Assembly (NCBI GenBank): GCA_020354555.1
Contig: CP070648.1
Location: 2,328,807-2,381,107 of the forward strand
Direction: 5' to 3'
From: Armatimonadota bacterium
GTDB lineage: Bacteria > Armatimonadota > Hebobacteria > GCA-020354555 > CP070648
DNA length: 52,301 nucleotides
The first letter of the stretch is position 1. Each line of letters opens with the position of its first letter. The position numbers and the translations under genes are program-made. Positions 15,822 through 25,926 of this stretch are shown here, piece after piece. The notes below the pieces were generated by a model. That model saw nothing but the letters and a program-made list of their open reading frames with translations, was not told where the DNA came from and did not search any database.

Positions 15822-16376
15822 TCAATTCGCGGTTGTGGTTTCTTCGGGCGCTTCTTCCGGAGCCGGCGCCGCCGGGGCATCGGACGCCGCCTCAGACTGC
15901 GGCTCAGTTGCGTCCGGCTGCGGCTGCGCCGCTTCTGCTTCAGGAGCGGGCGTCTCGGCGGCCGGCTGCTCCGGCGCTTCAGCCTCCGCCGAGGGGGGCG
16001 CGGCAGGCGGCTGTCCAGCGGCCTCGGCGCCTGGCTCCTCGGCAGCCGCGGGCGCAGCTTCCGCTCTAGGTGCGACCTGCGCCTCGCCCTTGCCGAAATC
16101 CGGCATTGGCTTGCCTTGCTCCTCGTAGAACTTCTGAAGTATGCCCTGTTGGATCAGCAGGTCGCGTACCGTTTCCGTCGGCAGCGCGCCGTGTTTGAGC
16201 CACTTGAGCGCCAGCTCTTCCTTGATCCCGACCTCGTGGGGCTGGCGCGCCGGATTGTAATACCCGATGACCTCGATGAAGCGCCCGTCCCTCGGTGACC
16301 GCACATCGGTCGCAACGATTCGATAGCGTGGTTGATGCTTGGCCCCGACTCTTCGCAGGCGAAGTTTAACAGCCAT
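15822..16376 (-). CDS. rpsP: 30S ribosomal protein S16 with long acidic Pro/Ala/Glu tail
   Basis: Residues 1-90 are a normal S16: [33 protein letters not shown] and the [17 protein letters not shown] block. After about residue 92 the protein continues for another 90 residues made almost only of Ala, Pro, Glu, Gln and Thr, making 184 residues in all. S16 proteins are usually 80-100 residues; some lineages carry short tails. The tail should be disordered and acidic on the solvent side of the 30S body. The frame is uninterrupted. The start ATG at 16376 has an AAGGA sequence just upstream. Confidence 0.97.
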   Translation of the reverse strand: MAVKLRLRRVGAKHQPRYRIVATDVRSPRDGRFIEVIGYYNPARQPHEVGIKEELALKWLKHGALPTETVRDLLIQQGILQKFYEEQGKPMPDFGKGEAQVAPRAEAAPAAAEEPGAEAAGQPPAAPPSAEAEAPEQPAAETPAPEAEAAQPQPDATEPQSEAASDAPAAPAPEEAPEETTTAN

Positions 16377-16448
16377 TTGTCCTTCTTATCTCCTGGTCTC
16401 GTGTTCCCTCGCGCTCGAACGCGCGCCGTCTATCATACACTCCCCGCC

Positions 16449-17789
<1,341 letters not shown>

Positions 17790-17936
17790 GGCGCCGTTGA
17801 CCCTCGGGCTGCGGTTCGGAGAGAAAAAACTTGCGCCAAATACCGGAGCACTTGCGCTCGCTCGGTGCGGTGTGCCTTGGTATGGACACCCGCCCACAGC
17901 AACGGCGACCGCCGCCTCCAGCTTGGCGCTGTTCGC

Positions 17937-17966
17937 AGTATAGCAAAGCGATCCCGCAATTGTCAA
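17937..17966 (-). promoter_or_regulatory. Strong sigma-70-type promoter for the ffh cluster
   Basis: On the minus strand TTGACA (17966-17961) and TATACT (17942-17937) are separated by 18 bases. Transcription should start near 17930, leaving a leader of about 140 bases before the ffh GTG at 17789. No riboswitch-like structure was recognised in that leader. This is the best consensus promoter in the window and probably drives ffh through rnhB. Confidence 0.75.
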
Positions 17967-18373
17967 CGAAACAGGCTGCCTCCGACGCGCAATCCGCCGT
18001 GCGATAGGCCCGATTCGTCACAGTCATGAGGCGTCCACTGGGCGGCGAGCGAATTGGCCTGTGTTGCCCCGCATTCGCGCACGTTTCCCGTTAACTGCTC
18101 GGTCCGGCTCGCCGTTTCGTGCGCGGGTTCCTGGGAAGGACGCGAAGCCGCTCTCGTGGAAGGTCGCTTGGGGCGGGCCGACTGGTGGAGTCCCGTAAGC
18201 CGCCCGCGCCGCCCCGTATACCCGTGCCCGGATCATTTCCGTACCTCTCGCGCGCCGCACACCGGGAAGCCGCGGGTGCATAGCGAACGTGCGCCGGCCA
18301 CAACTGAATACTCCACACACACGCCTGCGAGCGCACCGCGGCCATGGATTCGCGCTCGCGAAAGGAGACAGCC
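17967..18373. other. Divergent intergenic region between ffh and the SIS gene
   Basis: About 400 bases without a credible gene. The right-hand part should contain the promoter of the SIS-domain gene, but I see no clear -35/-10 pair. I looked for an SRP RNA here because ffh is adjacent, and found no GGAA-tetraloop or conserved S-domain core. Confidence 0.45.
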
Positions 18374-19837
18374 GTGCCCAACAAGATCGCCGAGAAGCTG
18401 ATCCGCAGGCTGGAGGAACTCGCTGAAGACCCGGACCCCAACCCGCCTAAGTTGAAGGGAGCCCGCCGGAAGCGCAAGTACGAGCATGACATATCGATGC
18501 ACGCCCGAGTGCGGCACGACGCGGCTGGACAGCTTCTCGCCCTCCTCGGCCCGAAAGCATACCTCAACGAGTCCCGAATCCTGCGCGCTCTGGACAAGAG
18601 TACTCTGGATTACCAGAGGTCGAGACAACAGGTCAGGACCAAGGGCATGATGGACCGGTTGCAGCACGTCCCGGAGTACATCATTGACATGCCGCAGCTG
18701 ATCAGAAGCGAGGTCCGCGGCATCGCCAAGGTGCTGAGGGATGCAGAGATACGCAAGGTCAAGGTGTACGGGGTCGGGGGGTCCGCGACGCCGGCGGGTA
18801 TTGCTCGGGAGATCATCGAGAACTCGGGCCGCCTTGGGTATGACTTTGAGGTCGTGCGGCGCGATACACCCAGATTCGAGAGCGTGGACGACGCGACGCT
18901 GCTGATATTCGCGAGCTTCTCTGGGAATACGGAGGAGACTCTCAATTGCTTCGAGCGGGCGCTGAAGAGGAAACACCCGACCGATCATATGATCGCGATG
19001 TCCAAAGGCGGCAAGCTCAAGACGATGGCCGCCGATAGCAAAGTGCCGTGGATCCGGATCCCGGCCCGCATCCGCCAGCCGCGGGAATCCATGGTCTTCC
19101 AGCTAACGGCAATCCTGAGCGTCGTCTCGGCGCTCAAGCTGCCGTCCGGGGGGTCGCGCGCACCCTTCGAGGTGGACGACGCAATGCTCGACGCGGCGAA
19201 GCGCCGACTCGAAGGGATGCGCGGAGAGTTACACTGGGACGTGCGGTTCGAAGCGAACCGGGCAAAACAGATCGCGGCGAAGCTCGTCTGCGGCGACGTC
19301 AACGCGGCGAAAGCCGGCGCGTACGGCGCGCCTTGGACTCGGCCTTGCATCCCGATCGTCCTGTCGTCGGCGTCGAACCAGGCGGTGGCGTACGAGTTCT
19401 ACACACAACTCTGCGAGGCCTCGAAGATCGTGTGCCACGTCGCGACCTATCCGGAAGCCCTTCACAACCTGGTGGAGTGCATGAAGTTCAACCTGGTTTC
19501 CGGCGCGGGCGTCCCGTGGTCGCTGTATTTCCTCGAAAGCGCAGACGACACGCCGCGCGTGGCTCGGCGGTGGCGCGCTACACTGAAGGAGATATTCCCC
19601 GATGTGGCTTGGTGCTCGTTCAAGGCTGAGGGCGATACGGCCTTCGAACGTGCCCTGTCAGGGTACTACTTCAACGCGTGGCTGCGCCTGTACATGGCCT
19701 TCCTCAACGGCGCGGAGCCTCTGCCCGTTCCGACGATGGATTACATGAAGGACTACATGGCCGGCATACCGAGGAAACCGCGGCGTCCCGGATCGAAGCC
19801 CGGCCGCTCTGGCAAGAGGCCATCTCGACCTCGATAG
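18374..19837 (+). CDS. SIS-domain protein, phosphoglucose/phosphomannose isomerase-like
   Basis: The 487-residue protein has two sugar isomerase (SIS) lobes. The first carries KVKVYGVGGSATP (129-140) and the phosphate-binding FASFSGNTEETL (179-190). The second ends with YPEALHNLVECMKFN, similar to the catalytic E-x-x-H-N of bifunctional phosphoglucose/phosphomannose isomerases. It is longer than those enzymes (about 330), with an extra N-terminal helical region of about 120 residues, a mid-protein insertion and a Lys/Arg/Pro-rich C-terminus (about the last 25 residues). GTG at 18374 is preferred because AAGGAG lies seven bases upstream; the ATG at 18344 has none. Likely role: aldose-ketose isomerisation of a sugar phosphate. 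It stands alone on the plus strand. Confidence 0.78.
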   Translation: MPNKIAEKLIRRLEELAEDPDPNPPKLKGARRKRKYEHDISMHARVRHDAAGQLLALLGPKAYLNESRILRALDKSTLDYQRSRQQVRTKGMMDRLQHVPEYIIDMPQLIRSEVRGIAKVLRDAEIRKVKVYGVGGSATPAGIAREIIENSGRLGYDFEVVRRDTPRFESVDDATLLIFASFSGNTEETLNCFERALKRKHPTDHMIAMSKGGKLKTMAADSKVPWIRIPARIRQPRESMVFQLTAILSVVSALKLPSGGSRAPFEVDDAMLDAAKRRLEGMRGELHWDVRFEANRAKQIAAKLVCGDVNAAKAGAYGAPWTRPCIPIVLSSASNQAVAYEFYTQLCEASKIVCHVATYPEALHNLVECMKFNLVSGAGVPWSLYFLESADDTPRVARRWRATLKEIFPDVAWCSFKAEGDTAFERALSGYYFNAWLRLYMAFLNGAEPLPVPTMDYMKDYMAGIPRKPRRPGSKPGRSGKRPSRPR

Positions 19838-20035
19838 GCTGCGGCGGTTCGGCGTTGTCGTGCCGGTTCAGGAATCGCCTCTTGGGAAGACCGCGCCATC
19901 GGGATCGAGCGGATTGTCGAAATCGGCGCGAGGTGCACGGCATTGCCCAGGATCTTGGCACGAAAGCTGATGGGATGGTAGGTGCTTGCCGCCGCGCCAT
20001 TGTGCGCGGGCAGCCTCTTCCGTGGCGTCCCAGTG

Positions 20036-20533
20036 CTACTTAACGACTATCTCCACCCCGACCACCTCGAACGGCGTCCCCCCAGACTCGCAACCTAGCA
20101 CGCCAAAACACTTGAGCCGAGTGGTGCCGCGCGCCACGGCACGGAAGTCCAGTTCCACCAGCGCCCCGGACCCGGCCAACGCGGTGGCTGTCGGGCTGTG
20201 GCCGAAGACCGCCAGCGCCCCTTCCTCGGACGCCCTGTGCTGCACCACCCAGCCCCGCCCGGCCAGCAGTTCCGCCTCCCACGGCGGGGAAACGAACTCC
20301 ACAATCCCGATGTCATAGGCGATGTCAATGCTGAAGTTGGTGACCCTTGCCGGGTGCTCAGCATTCACTGTCAGGGTGAAGGTGTCATCGACGCTCACTT
20401 CAGTCAGCGGCGGCTGAATCGAGACCGTGCCTCCCGGTTCCTGAAGAGCCAGCCATAGGACGAGGAAGACGCCCGCGGCGATCGCCGTCGCCAGCAGGAA
20501 GGACAATATGATTATCTCGCGTCGCTTAAGCAC
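20036..20533 (-). CDS. Membrane-anchored cohesin-like domain protein
   Basis: This 165-residue protein has an N-terminal signal-anchor helix (about 8-30) and one extracytoplasmic beta-sandwich. The sandwich shows cohesin/carbohydrate-binding-like features: VDDTFTLTVNAEHPARVTNFSIDIAYD near the start and ALVELDFRAVARGTTRL towards the end. This is the pattern of the type I/II cohesin superfamily, where such domains bind dockerins. Cohesin-like domains outside cellulosomes are common and often have other roles. The GTG at 20533 has GGAG eight bases upstream. It faces the SIS gene convergently and stands apart from the ThuA gene behind it. Confidence 0.7.
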   Translation of the reverse strand: MLKRREIIILSFLLATAIAAGVFLVLWLALQEPGGTVSIQPPLTEVSVDDTFTLTVNAEHPARVTNFSIDIAYDIGIVEFVSPPWEAELLAGRGWVVQHRASEEGALAVFGHSPTATALAGSGALVELDFRAVARGTTRLKCFGVLGCESGGTPFEVVGVEIVVK

Positions 20534-20803
20534 ATCCAGCGCTCCGCGGGTGACCGACAGGCAGCTGGTGGAGGCCCCCTCCTGCGATGGGGAAAGGCTC
20601 TGACTGGACGTCGTGACGTGACGTCAGGTAATCGACAACCCAACCGCCCGTCTCAAGGGCACGCGTCTCACGGCTGGACTGTTCGCTTGGTAGCGCCGCG
20701 GCGAGGTGGTGTCAGTGTGCCGGCGAGCAGCAGCGTGCAGCGAGACACGCCGCAGGCTCACGATCTACGGTTCAGGGCAGGGGCTCGCCGACGACGAGGA
20801 ACG

Positions 20804-21475
20804 TCACTTCTCCACGCCGGCGGCCCACTTGATGCAGCCCAGGATGTGCTCGCGCATCCACGCCTCGGACCACAGCTCATCCGGGTGCCCGAGGCCTGTG
20901 TAGATCACGCGTCCCTGCCCATAGGGGTGGCACCAGCCCATCGCGTAGTCGTGATCGTCGCGATTGCCCTTGGCGAGGTCCACCGACGCGTTGTCAATAC
21001 TCATCAGCACGTGCGTCTTGCTGCGGTCCCAATTGCGGAAGGTGTAGATCTCGTCGAAGACCTTCAATGACTCGCCGAGCATGCGCGTGGCCGGGTGCTT
21101 CGTGTCTTCTACCTTGACGGTGACTTCCTGGGTCCACGGGTGGCCGTTGAAGTAGCCGCCGAGCATCTCGCCGTATTCGGGCCACTCGTACAGCGTGTCG
21201 GCGGCATTGTGAATGCCCATGAACCCTTTTCCGCCACGGACGAAATCAAGCACGGCCGCCTTCTGCGCATCGTCCAGGGGCAATTCACCGGTGGTGGCGA
21301 AGATCAACACGTCGAGCTTCGCCAGGTTCTCCGCGGTGATCCGTCCGCAATCGTGCGTGGTAACGGCGCGATAAAGGCCGCTCGCCCTCCCGATGTCCTT
21401 GACCGCTACCTCCGCGTTCGGGAGGTACGAATGCTCGAATCCCGCGGAATGTCGCAGCATCAGCACGTTCAGCAT
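20804..21475 (-). CDS. ThuA-like domain protein
   Basis: The 223-residue protein matches the ThuA/trehalose-utilisation fold, related to class I glutamine amidotransferases. It begins MLNVLMLRHSAGFEHSY and contains LDVLIFATTGELPL, FVRGGKGFMGIHNAADTLYEWPEYGEMLGGYFNGHPW and, near the end, GRVIYTGLGHPDELW. The family is common next to sugar dehydrogenases and hydrolases in carbohydrate-degrading bacteria; its biochemical role is not firmly established. The ATG at 21475 has AGGAG seven bases upstream. It follows the zinc dehydrogenase gene on the same strand after 160 bases. Confidence 0.88.
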   Translation of the reverse strand: MLNVLMLRHSAGFEHSYLPNAEVAVKDIGRASGLYRAVTTHDCGRITAENLAKLDVLIFATTGELPLDDAQKAAVLDFVRGGKGFMGIHNAADTLYEWPEYGEMLGGYFNGHPWTQEVTVKVEDTKHPATRMLGESLKVFDEIYTFRNWDRSKTHVLMSIDNASVDLAKGNRDDHDYAMGWCHPYGQGRVIYTGLGHPDELWSEAWMREHILGCIKWAAGVEK

Positions 21476-21635
21476 ACTCTCTCTCCTGTTAGGCGTGACG
21501 GTACGTGTTCCGGAGTATCTGCTCCCTAGGGGTTCGGTTCCGGAGTCTTCAATCCTCCACGGCCGGCGGGTATTCTGCGAAAACGGTCGCCCACAGCCCG
21601 CGCTGAGCAGCGCCCACCGACATTCCGCGCGAGCA

Positions 21636-22655
21636 TTAAGGCTCGATCACGACGCGTAGGGAGCCGTCGGCCTTGCTCTCCGCCAACTCAAAGGCCTGCT
21701 GCGCCTGCTTGAGCGGGAACCGATGCGTGGCGAGTGGCGCCAGATCCACCAAGCCCTGCTCGACCAGCCGGATCGCCTGGGCCTGGTTATGGTTCTGGCG
21801 GCGTATCCATTGGATGGTGACCTCGTGCCGCCGACCGACGGACGCGCCCATCGTCATCACATCCTCGACGGGAATGCCGAGCAGCGCTACCTGTCCGAAC
21901 GGACGAAGCATCCTCACCGCTTGATCCGGCGTCTCCGGGGCGCCGGCGGCCTCGTACACGACGTCGCAGCCCTCGCCGTGCGACCAGTCGAGTGCGACGG
22001 CCACGGGATCCTCCCGATCCGCTAGCGCCGTCGCATCCGCTCCGAGCCGACGCGCGAGTTCGAGGCGCTCTGGGATGAGATCGGTCGCCAGAACATCCTT
22101 GGCGCCGGCGGCGCGGGCGACCTGGAGAATGCACAGGCCGATACCGCCGCAGCCGAGAACCGCGACGCGCGCTCCCGGCGGTGGCGGAACCAACTCCACT
22201 GCATGCACCGCCACTGCCAGGGGCTCGAGCAAAGCCACGGCAGCGAAATCGAGACCCAGGGGCGCACGGAACAGCGCGCTTTCCGGCCAGGGGACGAACT
22301 CGCGCAGCGCGCCCTGACGCGGAGGCAGGCCGCAGAACTCGAGGTTGCGGCACAGATGGTGCCACGCTCGATGGCACATGTCGCAGCGTCCACACGGCAG
22401 AGCGGGTTCGACGACCACCGTGGTCCCGTCGGGGATGTGCCGGCCGCCGCGACAGATGCCGGCGAATTCATGGCAGGGGCTGAACGGACGATCCCACGTC
22501 ACACCGCCGACATTGCCCTCGCTGAAGATGTGGATATCAGAGCCGCAGATGGAGACTGCCTTGACCTCGACCAGGCACTCGCCCGCGCCGGGGATCGGTT
22601 TCTCCCCCTCCGTGATTCGCACGTCACGAATTCCGTGAACAAGGGCGACTCTCAT
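21636..22655 (-). CDS. Zinc-dependent alcohol/polyol dehydrogenase (MDR family)
   Basis: The 339-residue NAD(P)-dependent medium-chain dehydrogenase resembles sorbitol or threonine dehydrogenases. The catalytic zinc ligands are in ICGSDIHIF (Cys) and CHEF (His-Glu). The structural zinc site is CGRCDMCHRAWHHLC. The Rossmann motif is VAVLGCGGIGLCILQ. The ATG at 22655 is chosen because it starts the family's first strand (MRVALVHGIRDVRI) and has AGGAAGAG just upstream; the frame stays open far upstream into the sulfatase gene but that part is noise. Neighbours (sulfatase, ThuA) suggest oxidation of a sugar or polyol released from a sulfated glycan, by inference. Confidence 0.9.
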   Translation of the reverse strand: MRVALVHGIRDVRITEGEKPIPGAGECLVEVKAVSICGSDIHIFSEGNVGGVTWDRPFSPCHEFAGICRGGRHIPDGTTVVVEPALPCGRCDMCHRAWHHLCRNLEFCGLPPRQGALREFVPWPESALFRAPLGLDFAAVALLEPLAVAVHAVELVPPPPGARVAVLGCGGIGLCILQVARAAGAKDVLATDLIPERLELARRLGADATALADREDPVAVALDWSHGEGCDVVYEAAGAPETPDQAVRMLRPFGQVALLGIPVEDVMTMGASVGRRHEVTIQWIRRQNHNQAQAIRLVEQGLVDLAPLATHRFPLKQAQQAFELAESKADGSLRVVIEP

Positions 22656-22800
22656 CGTCTCTTCCTGGCCCCGCCGCTCACCGATTCCATTCAATCTCCG
22701 GCCATCCACGCCAATCCGCGGCCAGCTGATTCTGTTCGCCTGCGGCTCGCCTTGCCCCTCCCCCGCGTTCGCCGCGCTTTCCACGGTTTGGTCAATGCTT

Positions 22801-22821
22801 CGCGGCCTCATCGAGGCCGCG
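22801..22821 (-). terminator. Strong hairpin after the sulfatase gene
   Basis: CGCGGCCTC-ATC-GAGGCCGCG makes a perfect 9-bp GC stem with a three-base loop, 24 bases after the sulfatase stop. There is no T-tract. It probably separates the sulfatase transcript from the dehydrogenase transcript, or protects the 3' end. Confidence 0.45.
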
Positions 22822-22845
22822 CCCACAAGCGACGGGGGAATCCGG

Positions 22846-24345
22846 TCAGGAGTGCTCGTCGTAGGTCGCCCAGAAGCGCTCACCCATCGGCCTCGTGTCC
22901 CCAAGCTCTGCGCGCCAGCGCTGCAGTTCCGTGCGAAGACGCTGGAGATGATCGCCGCCGGCGGGATCGTCCGCGAGGTTGCGCGTCTCCCAGGGGTCAT
23001 CGCGGAGATCGAATAACTGCGTCGTCCGCGTTCCGTTGACTGCGTACTCAATCAGCTTGTAGCGCTCATCCCGCACCGCGCGCTGGCAATCCGTGTAGGC
23101 GAAAAGCAGCCGCTCGCGAGCAACGGCCGTCGAATCATGCATGAGGGGTACCAGGCTTTGGCCGTCCACCGTTGCGGGAGTCGCCATGCCGGTGAGTTCG
23201 CACAGCGTCGGGAAGATGTCCGTGAGGTAGCACAGGCCATCCCGGCGCTCGTTGCGCGGTATCCCCGGCCCGGCGATGATGAGTGGCACGTGGATGCTGT
23301 GTTCGTAGAGGTTCTGCTTGCCCATCAGCCCGTGCTGGCCCACGGCGAGGCCGTTGTCCCCGGCAAAGACGATGATGGTGTTCTCCGCTTGCCCGGTCTC
23401 CTTCAGCGTCTCAAGCAAGCGGCCGACCTGCGCGTCGAGGTGCGAGATCATGGCGTAGTAGTCTGCGATGTGTTCGCGAATCTCTCGTGGAGTCCGCGGC
23501 CATGCCGCGAGCTTCTCGTCACGGGTGCGCAGGTCGCGGTTGTCGAAGGGATGCTCCGCGAGGAAGTTCCCCGGCAGGCGGATAGCATCGACATCGTAGA
23601 GGTCGTGGTACCGCTGATGCGTCTCGCGGGGATCGTGCGGCGCGGTGTAGGCGATGTACGCGAGGAACGGCGCCTCGTCCCGGTAGCCCTTCAGGAAACG
23701 AACCACGGCATCGGTGAAGAGATCGCTCGAGTGCTCGCCCGATCGGATATGGTCGAATGCGGACGATAAGGTCATCTCGATCTTCCCCCAGCGCGCCTTC
23801 AGTTCGCGAGGCTTGGGATACTCACCCGATGAGCTGAAGTCGCACAGCGGCACGTTCCAGTGGTCGGCCATCCCGCCGAAGAATACCTCTCCGCCGGCGG
23901 AGAAGCTGCGCGCGTAGCTGGGCGTGCCGTTGTGCCATTTGCCCGTCCCGAAGGTCGCGTAACCGGCCTGCCGCAGGGCCTCGGGGAACGTGACGTGCTC
24001 GGGCGGGATCCCTTGGCCCACGTTCTGCAGGTGGAATAGACTGCGCCCGGTCATCAGCATCGCGCGGCTGGGAATGCAGACGGCGCCGCTGGTGCCGCCC
24101 ATGATGTAGGCGTGGGTGAACGTAACACCGCGGCTCACGAGGGCGTCCAGGTTCGGCGTGACGATCTCGTCGTTGCCCAAGGCGTGGATGGTGTCGAACC
24201 GCTGGTCATCGGTGAAGATGAACAGGACGTTCGGTCGCGAACGGGAGCCCTGCGCGCGGCCGGCGAAGGGCGCGCCGAGTGTCAGCCCGGTGCCGGCGGC
24301 AGCTAGCGTGCCGAGCACCTCGCGGCGGGTCATGCGATGAGCCAT
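22846..24345 (-). CDS. Tat-exported type I sulfatase
   Basis: This 499-residue protein would hydrolyse sulfate esters outside the cytoplasm. A twin-arginine signal is visible at residues 6-12 (TRREVLG), followed by a hydrophobic Ala/Gly stretch to about 31. Metal-binding Asp46-Asp47 lie in FIFTDDQR. The modifiable Cys90 is in the C-x-P-S-R motif (CIPSRAMLMTGR), which is turned into formylglycine by an FGE or anSME enzyme not encoded here. Further motifs are GTGKWHNG and FAGDNGLAVGQHGLMGKQNLYEHS. The ATG at 24345 has GGGAGGG five bases upstream and is preferred to the TTG at 24348. The substrate is probably a sulfated polysaccharide. Confidence 0.94.
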   Translation of the reverse strand: MAHRMTRREVLGTLAAAGTGLTLGAPFAGRAQGSRSRPNVLFIFTDDQRFDTIHALGNDEIVTPNLDALVSRGVTFTHAYIMGGTSGAVCIPSRAMLMTGRSLFHLQNVGQGIPPEHVTFPEALRQAGYATFGTGKWHNGTPSYARSFSAGGEVFFGGMADHWNVPLCDFSSSGEYPKPRELKARWGKIEMTLSSAFDHIRSGEHSSDLFTDAVVRFLKGYRDEAPFLAYIAYTAPHDPRETHQRYHDLYDVDAIRLPGNFLAEHPFDNRDLRTRDEKLAAWPRTPREIREHIADYYAMISHLDAQVGRLLETLKETGQAENTIIVFAGDNGLAVGQHGLMGKQNLYEHSIHVPLIIAGPGIPRNERRDGLCYLTDIFPTLCELTGMATPATVDGQSLVPLMHDSTAVARERLLFAYTDCQRAVRDERYKLIEYAVNGTRTTQLFDLRDDPWETRNLADDPAGGDHLQRLRTELQRWRAELGDTRPMGERFWATYDEHS

Positions 24346-24610
24346 CAAGTCCCTCCCCTATCCTCTTCGTTGTCGGCGCTGAATTGCCGTAGGCCTGCAT
24401 ATGATAGCCTAGGACCGGTGAGATGTGAACCCTTCAGGACACCGGGGCGAGGCGGAGAATGGAGCCGCGGGCATCAGACCGGGGGCAGCACGGTGCCACC
24501 GCTCTCTGACGGCATGTCACGCGTCACGAGCGCAGACGAAGTACCGAGTAATGCGACCCCGACAGGAGTCGCACCCAAAGTCATGGATCCCGCGCGCCCG
24601 GGTCGGCCAC

Positions 24611-24838
24611 TCACTTGAGGAAGAAGATGAGCTTGAGTTCGCCGGGATGGAAGCGGTGGAAGCGGAGTGAGTACGACGCGATGGCGGCAAGGCCGGCGAC
24701 GGCAATGCCGAGCAGGAGGAAGATGTAGGCGTACCCGAGCCCGGCCAGCAGACCGAGGCGCAGGCGGTACGACGACGGCGAGCGCTGCGCGAAGCGCTCG
24801 AAGCGATCAACCAAGCCGACGAACTTCTCATGCGTCAT
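24611..24838 (-). CDS. Short membrane protein resembling the N-terminus of an M48-type peptidase
   Basis: This 75-residue product begins MTHEKFVGLVDRFERFAQRS, has an Arg-rich helix (24-34), one hydrophobic span of about 35-58, and ends HPGELKLIFFLK. The opening looks like the N-terminal part of membrane-bound M48-family metallopeptidases, but the HExxH catalytic part is absent. The DNA downstream (minus strand, below 24611) does not continue the family in any frame I could read. It may be a truncated remnant or an independent small protein. The ATG at 24838 has GAGGAGGG about ten bases upstream, so it is probably still translated. Confidence 0.55.
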   Translation of the reverse strand: MTHEKFVGLVDRFERFAQRSPSSYRLRLGLLAGLGYAYIFLLLGIAVAGLAAIASYSLRFHRFHPGELKLIFFLK

Positions 24839-25015
24839 GGACACGGCACCCTCCTCGGAGCAGGGCACGCCTACGGCTGGTTAGCTGAACGCTCGGACCG
24901 ATGCCTCGCCGCAATCGGTCAATCGCTCGCATTGTGGCCACGAGGAGAAGCGACGTCAACGCCATCGCCGGCCCCGCCGGTTCCGACGCCGAATCGTTGG
25001 ATGACGTGGGCGGGC

Positions 25016-25750
25016 TCAACTCCCCGCCGAGTCAATGAGCGAGGCGAAGAGGGCGGCATGTTCCCAGCGATCCAGCAGATCCTCGGGGTGCCACTGGACA
25101 CCGAGAACAAAGCGCGCCCCTGGAAGCTCCACCGCCTCGATGATGCCGTCCGGTGCCCATCCGGAGATGATCAGTCCCCCGCCCACCGTCTGCGCGGCCT
25201 GATGGTGGCTACTGTTGACCTCGAACTCGGTGGTGCGTACGGTCCGGGCGCCAAGGGAGTCTGCGCGCAGCATGACGCCGTGGGTTGCGCGTTCCGTTCC
25301 CCCGCCCTTGCCCGCCCCACGACCGTGGCCGATGCTCTGGGGCAGTTCCGACGGCAAATCCTGCCACAACGTGCCGCCGAGAGCCACCACGAGCACCTGC
25401 ATCCCCCGGCACACCGCCAGCACGGGGATGTCACGAGCCAGGGCGAGACTGAGGGCCTCAAGCTCAAGCTCGTCGCGCTCCTCGTCCACACGACCGAGAT
25501 TCGGGTGGGGCGTGTGGCCATATCGCCGCGGCGCGACATCCCCGCCCCCGCTCAGCAGGAGGCCTTCGGCCTGGGCGACGTCACTCGGACGCTCGAGACA
25601 GAAAGGCGCACCGCCCGCCGACTCGACCGCGCGCATGTAGGCGAGCTTGGGAGCCCAGCGACCAGTTTCAGCATCGCGACCGCCGGTCACAGCGATTCGT
25701 GACAATTCGGGCCTCGCAGGAATCTTCCGGCCGCAGTGTACCAGCGCCAT
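25016..25750 (-). CDS. Class I glutamine-amidotransferase-like hydrolase (peptidase C26, PuuD-like)
   Basis: The 244-residue protein has the gamma-glutamyl hydrolase pattern: LLLSGGGDVAPRRYG near residue 65, the nucleophile Cys in VLAVCRGMQVL, HGVMLRADS, NSSHHQAA, and the catalytic His-Glu pair in GVQWHPED. Members cleave gamma-glutamyl amides, as in gamma-glutamyl-GABA during putrescine breakdown; the exact substrate here is unknown. The ATG at 25750 gives about 15 residues more than the core fold needs, and a TTG at 25705 preceded by GCGAGG is an alternative. It is transcribed divergently from the zinc-finger gene at 25927. Confidence 0.88.
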   Translation of the reverse strand: MALVHCGRKIPARPELSRIAVTGGRDAETGRWAPKLAYMRAVESAGGAPFCLERPSDVAQAEGLLLSGGGDVAPRRYGHTPHPNLGRVDEERDELELEALSLALARDIPVLAVCRGMQVLVVALGGTLWQDLPSELPQSIGHGRGAGKGGGTERATHGVMLRADSLGARTVRTTEFEVNSSHHQAAQTVGGGLIISGWAPDGIIEAVELPGARFVLGVQWHPEDLLDRWEHAALFASLIDSAGS

Positions 25751-25926
25751 CGGGTGCCGGTCAATGCCGACAGCGCCGGGAGACCGCCTCGAAGCGCCTC
25801 GGCTACGTGGCCGCGGGGAATCCAGCCCGCACGGTGTCCCAAGTCACGCCCATGTGAGCGTAACTTCGAGGCCGCACGCGTGTCTAAACCACCCGACGTA
25901 ACCAAAACCCACAGGAGGGGCAAGCG

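Noticed and set aside
17967-18343. Possible SRP RNA next to ffh
   Set aside because: I found no GGAA tetraloop helix or conserved S-domain loop sequence on either strand.
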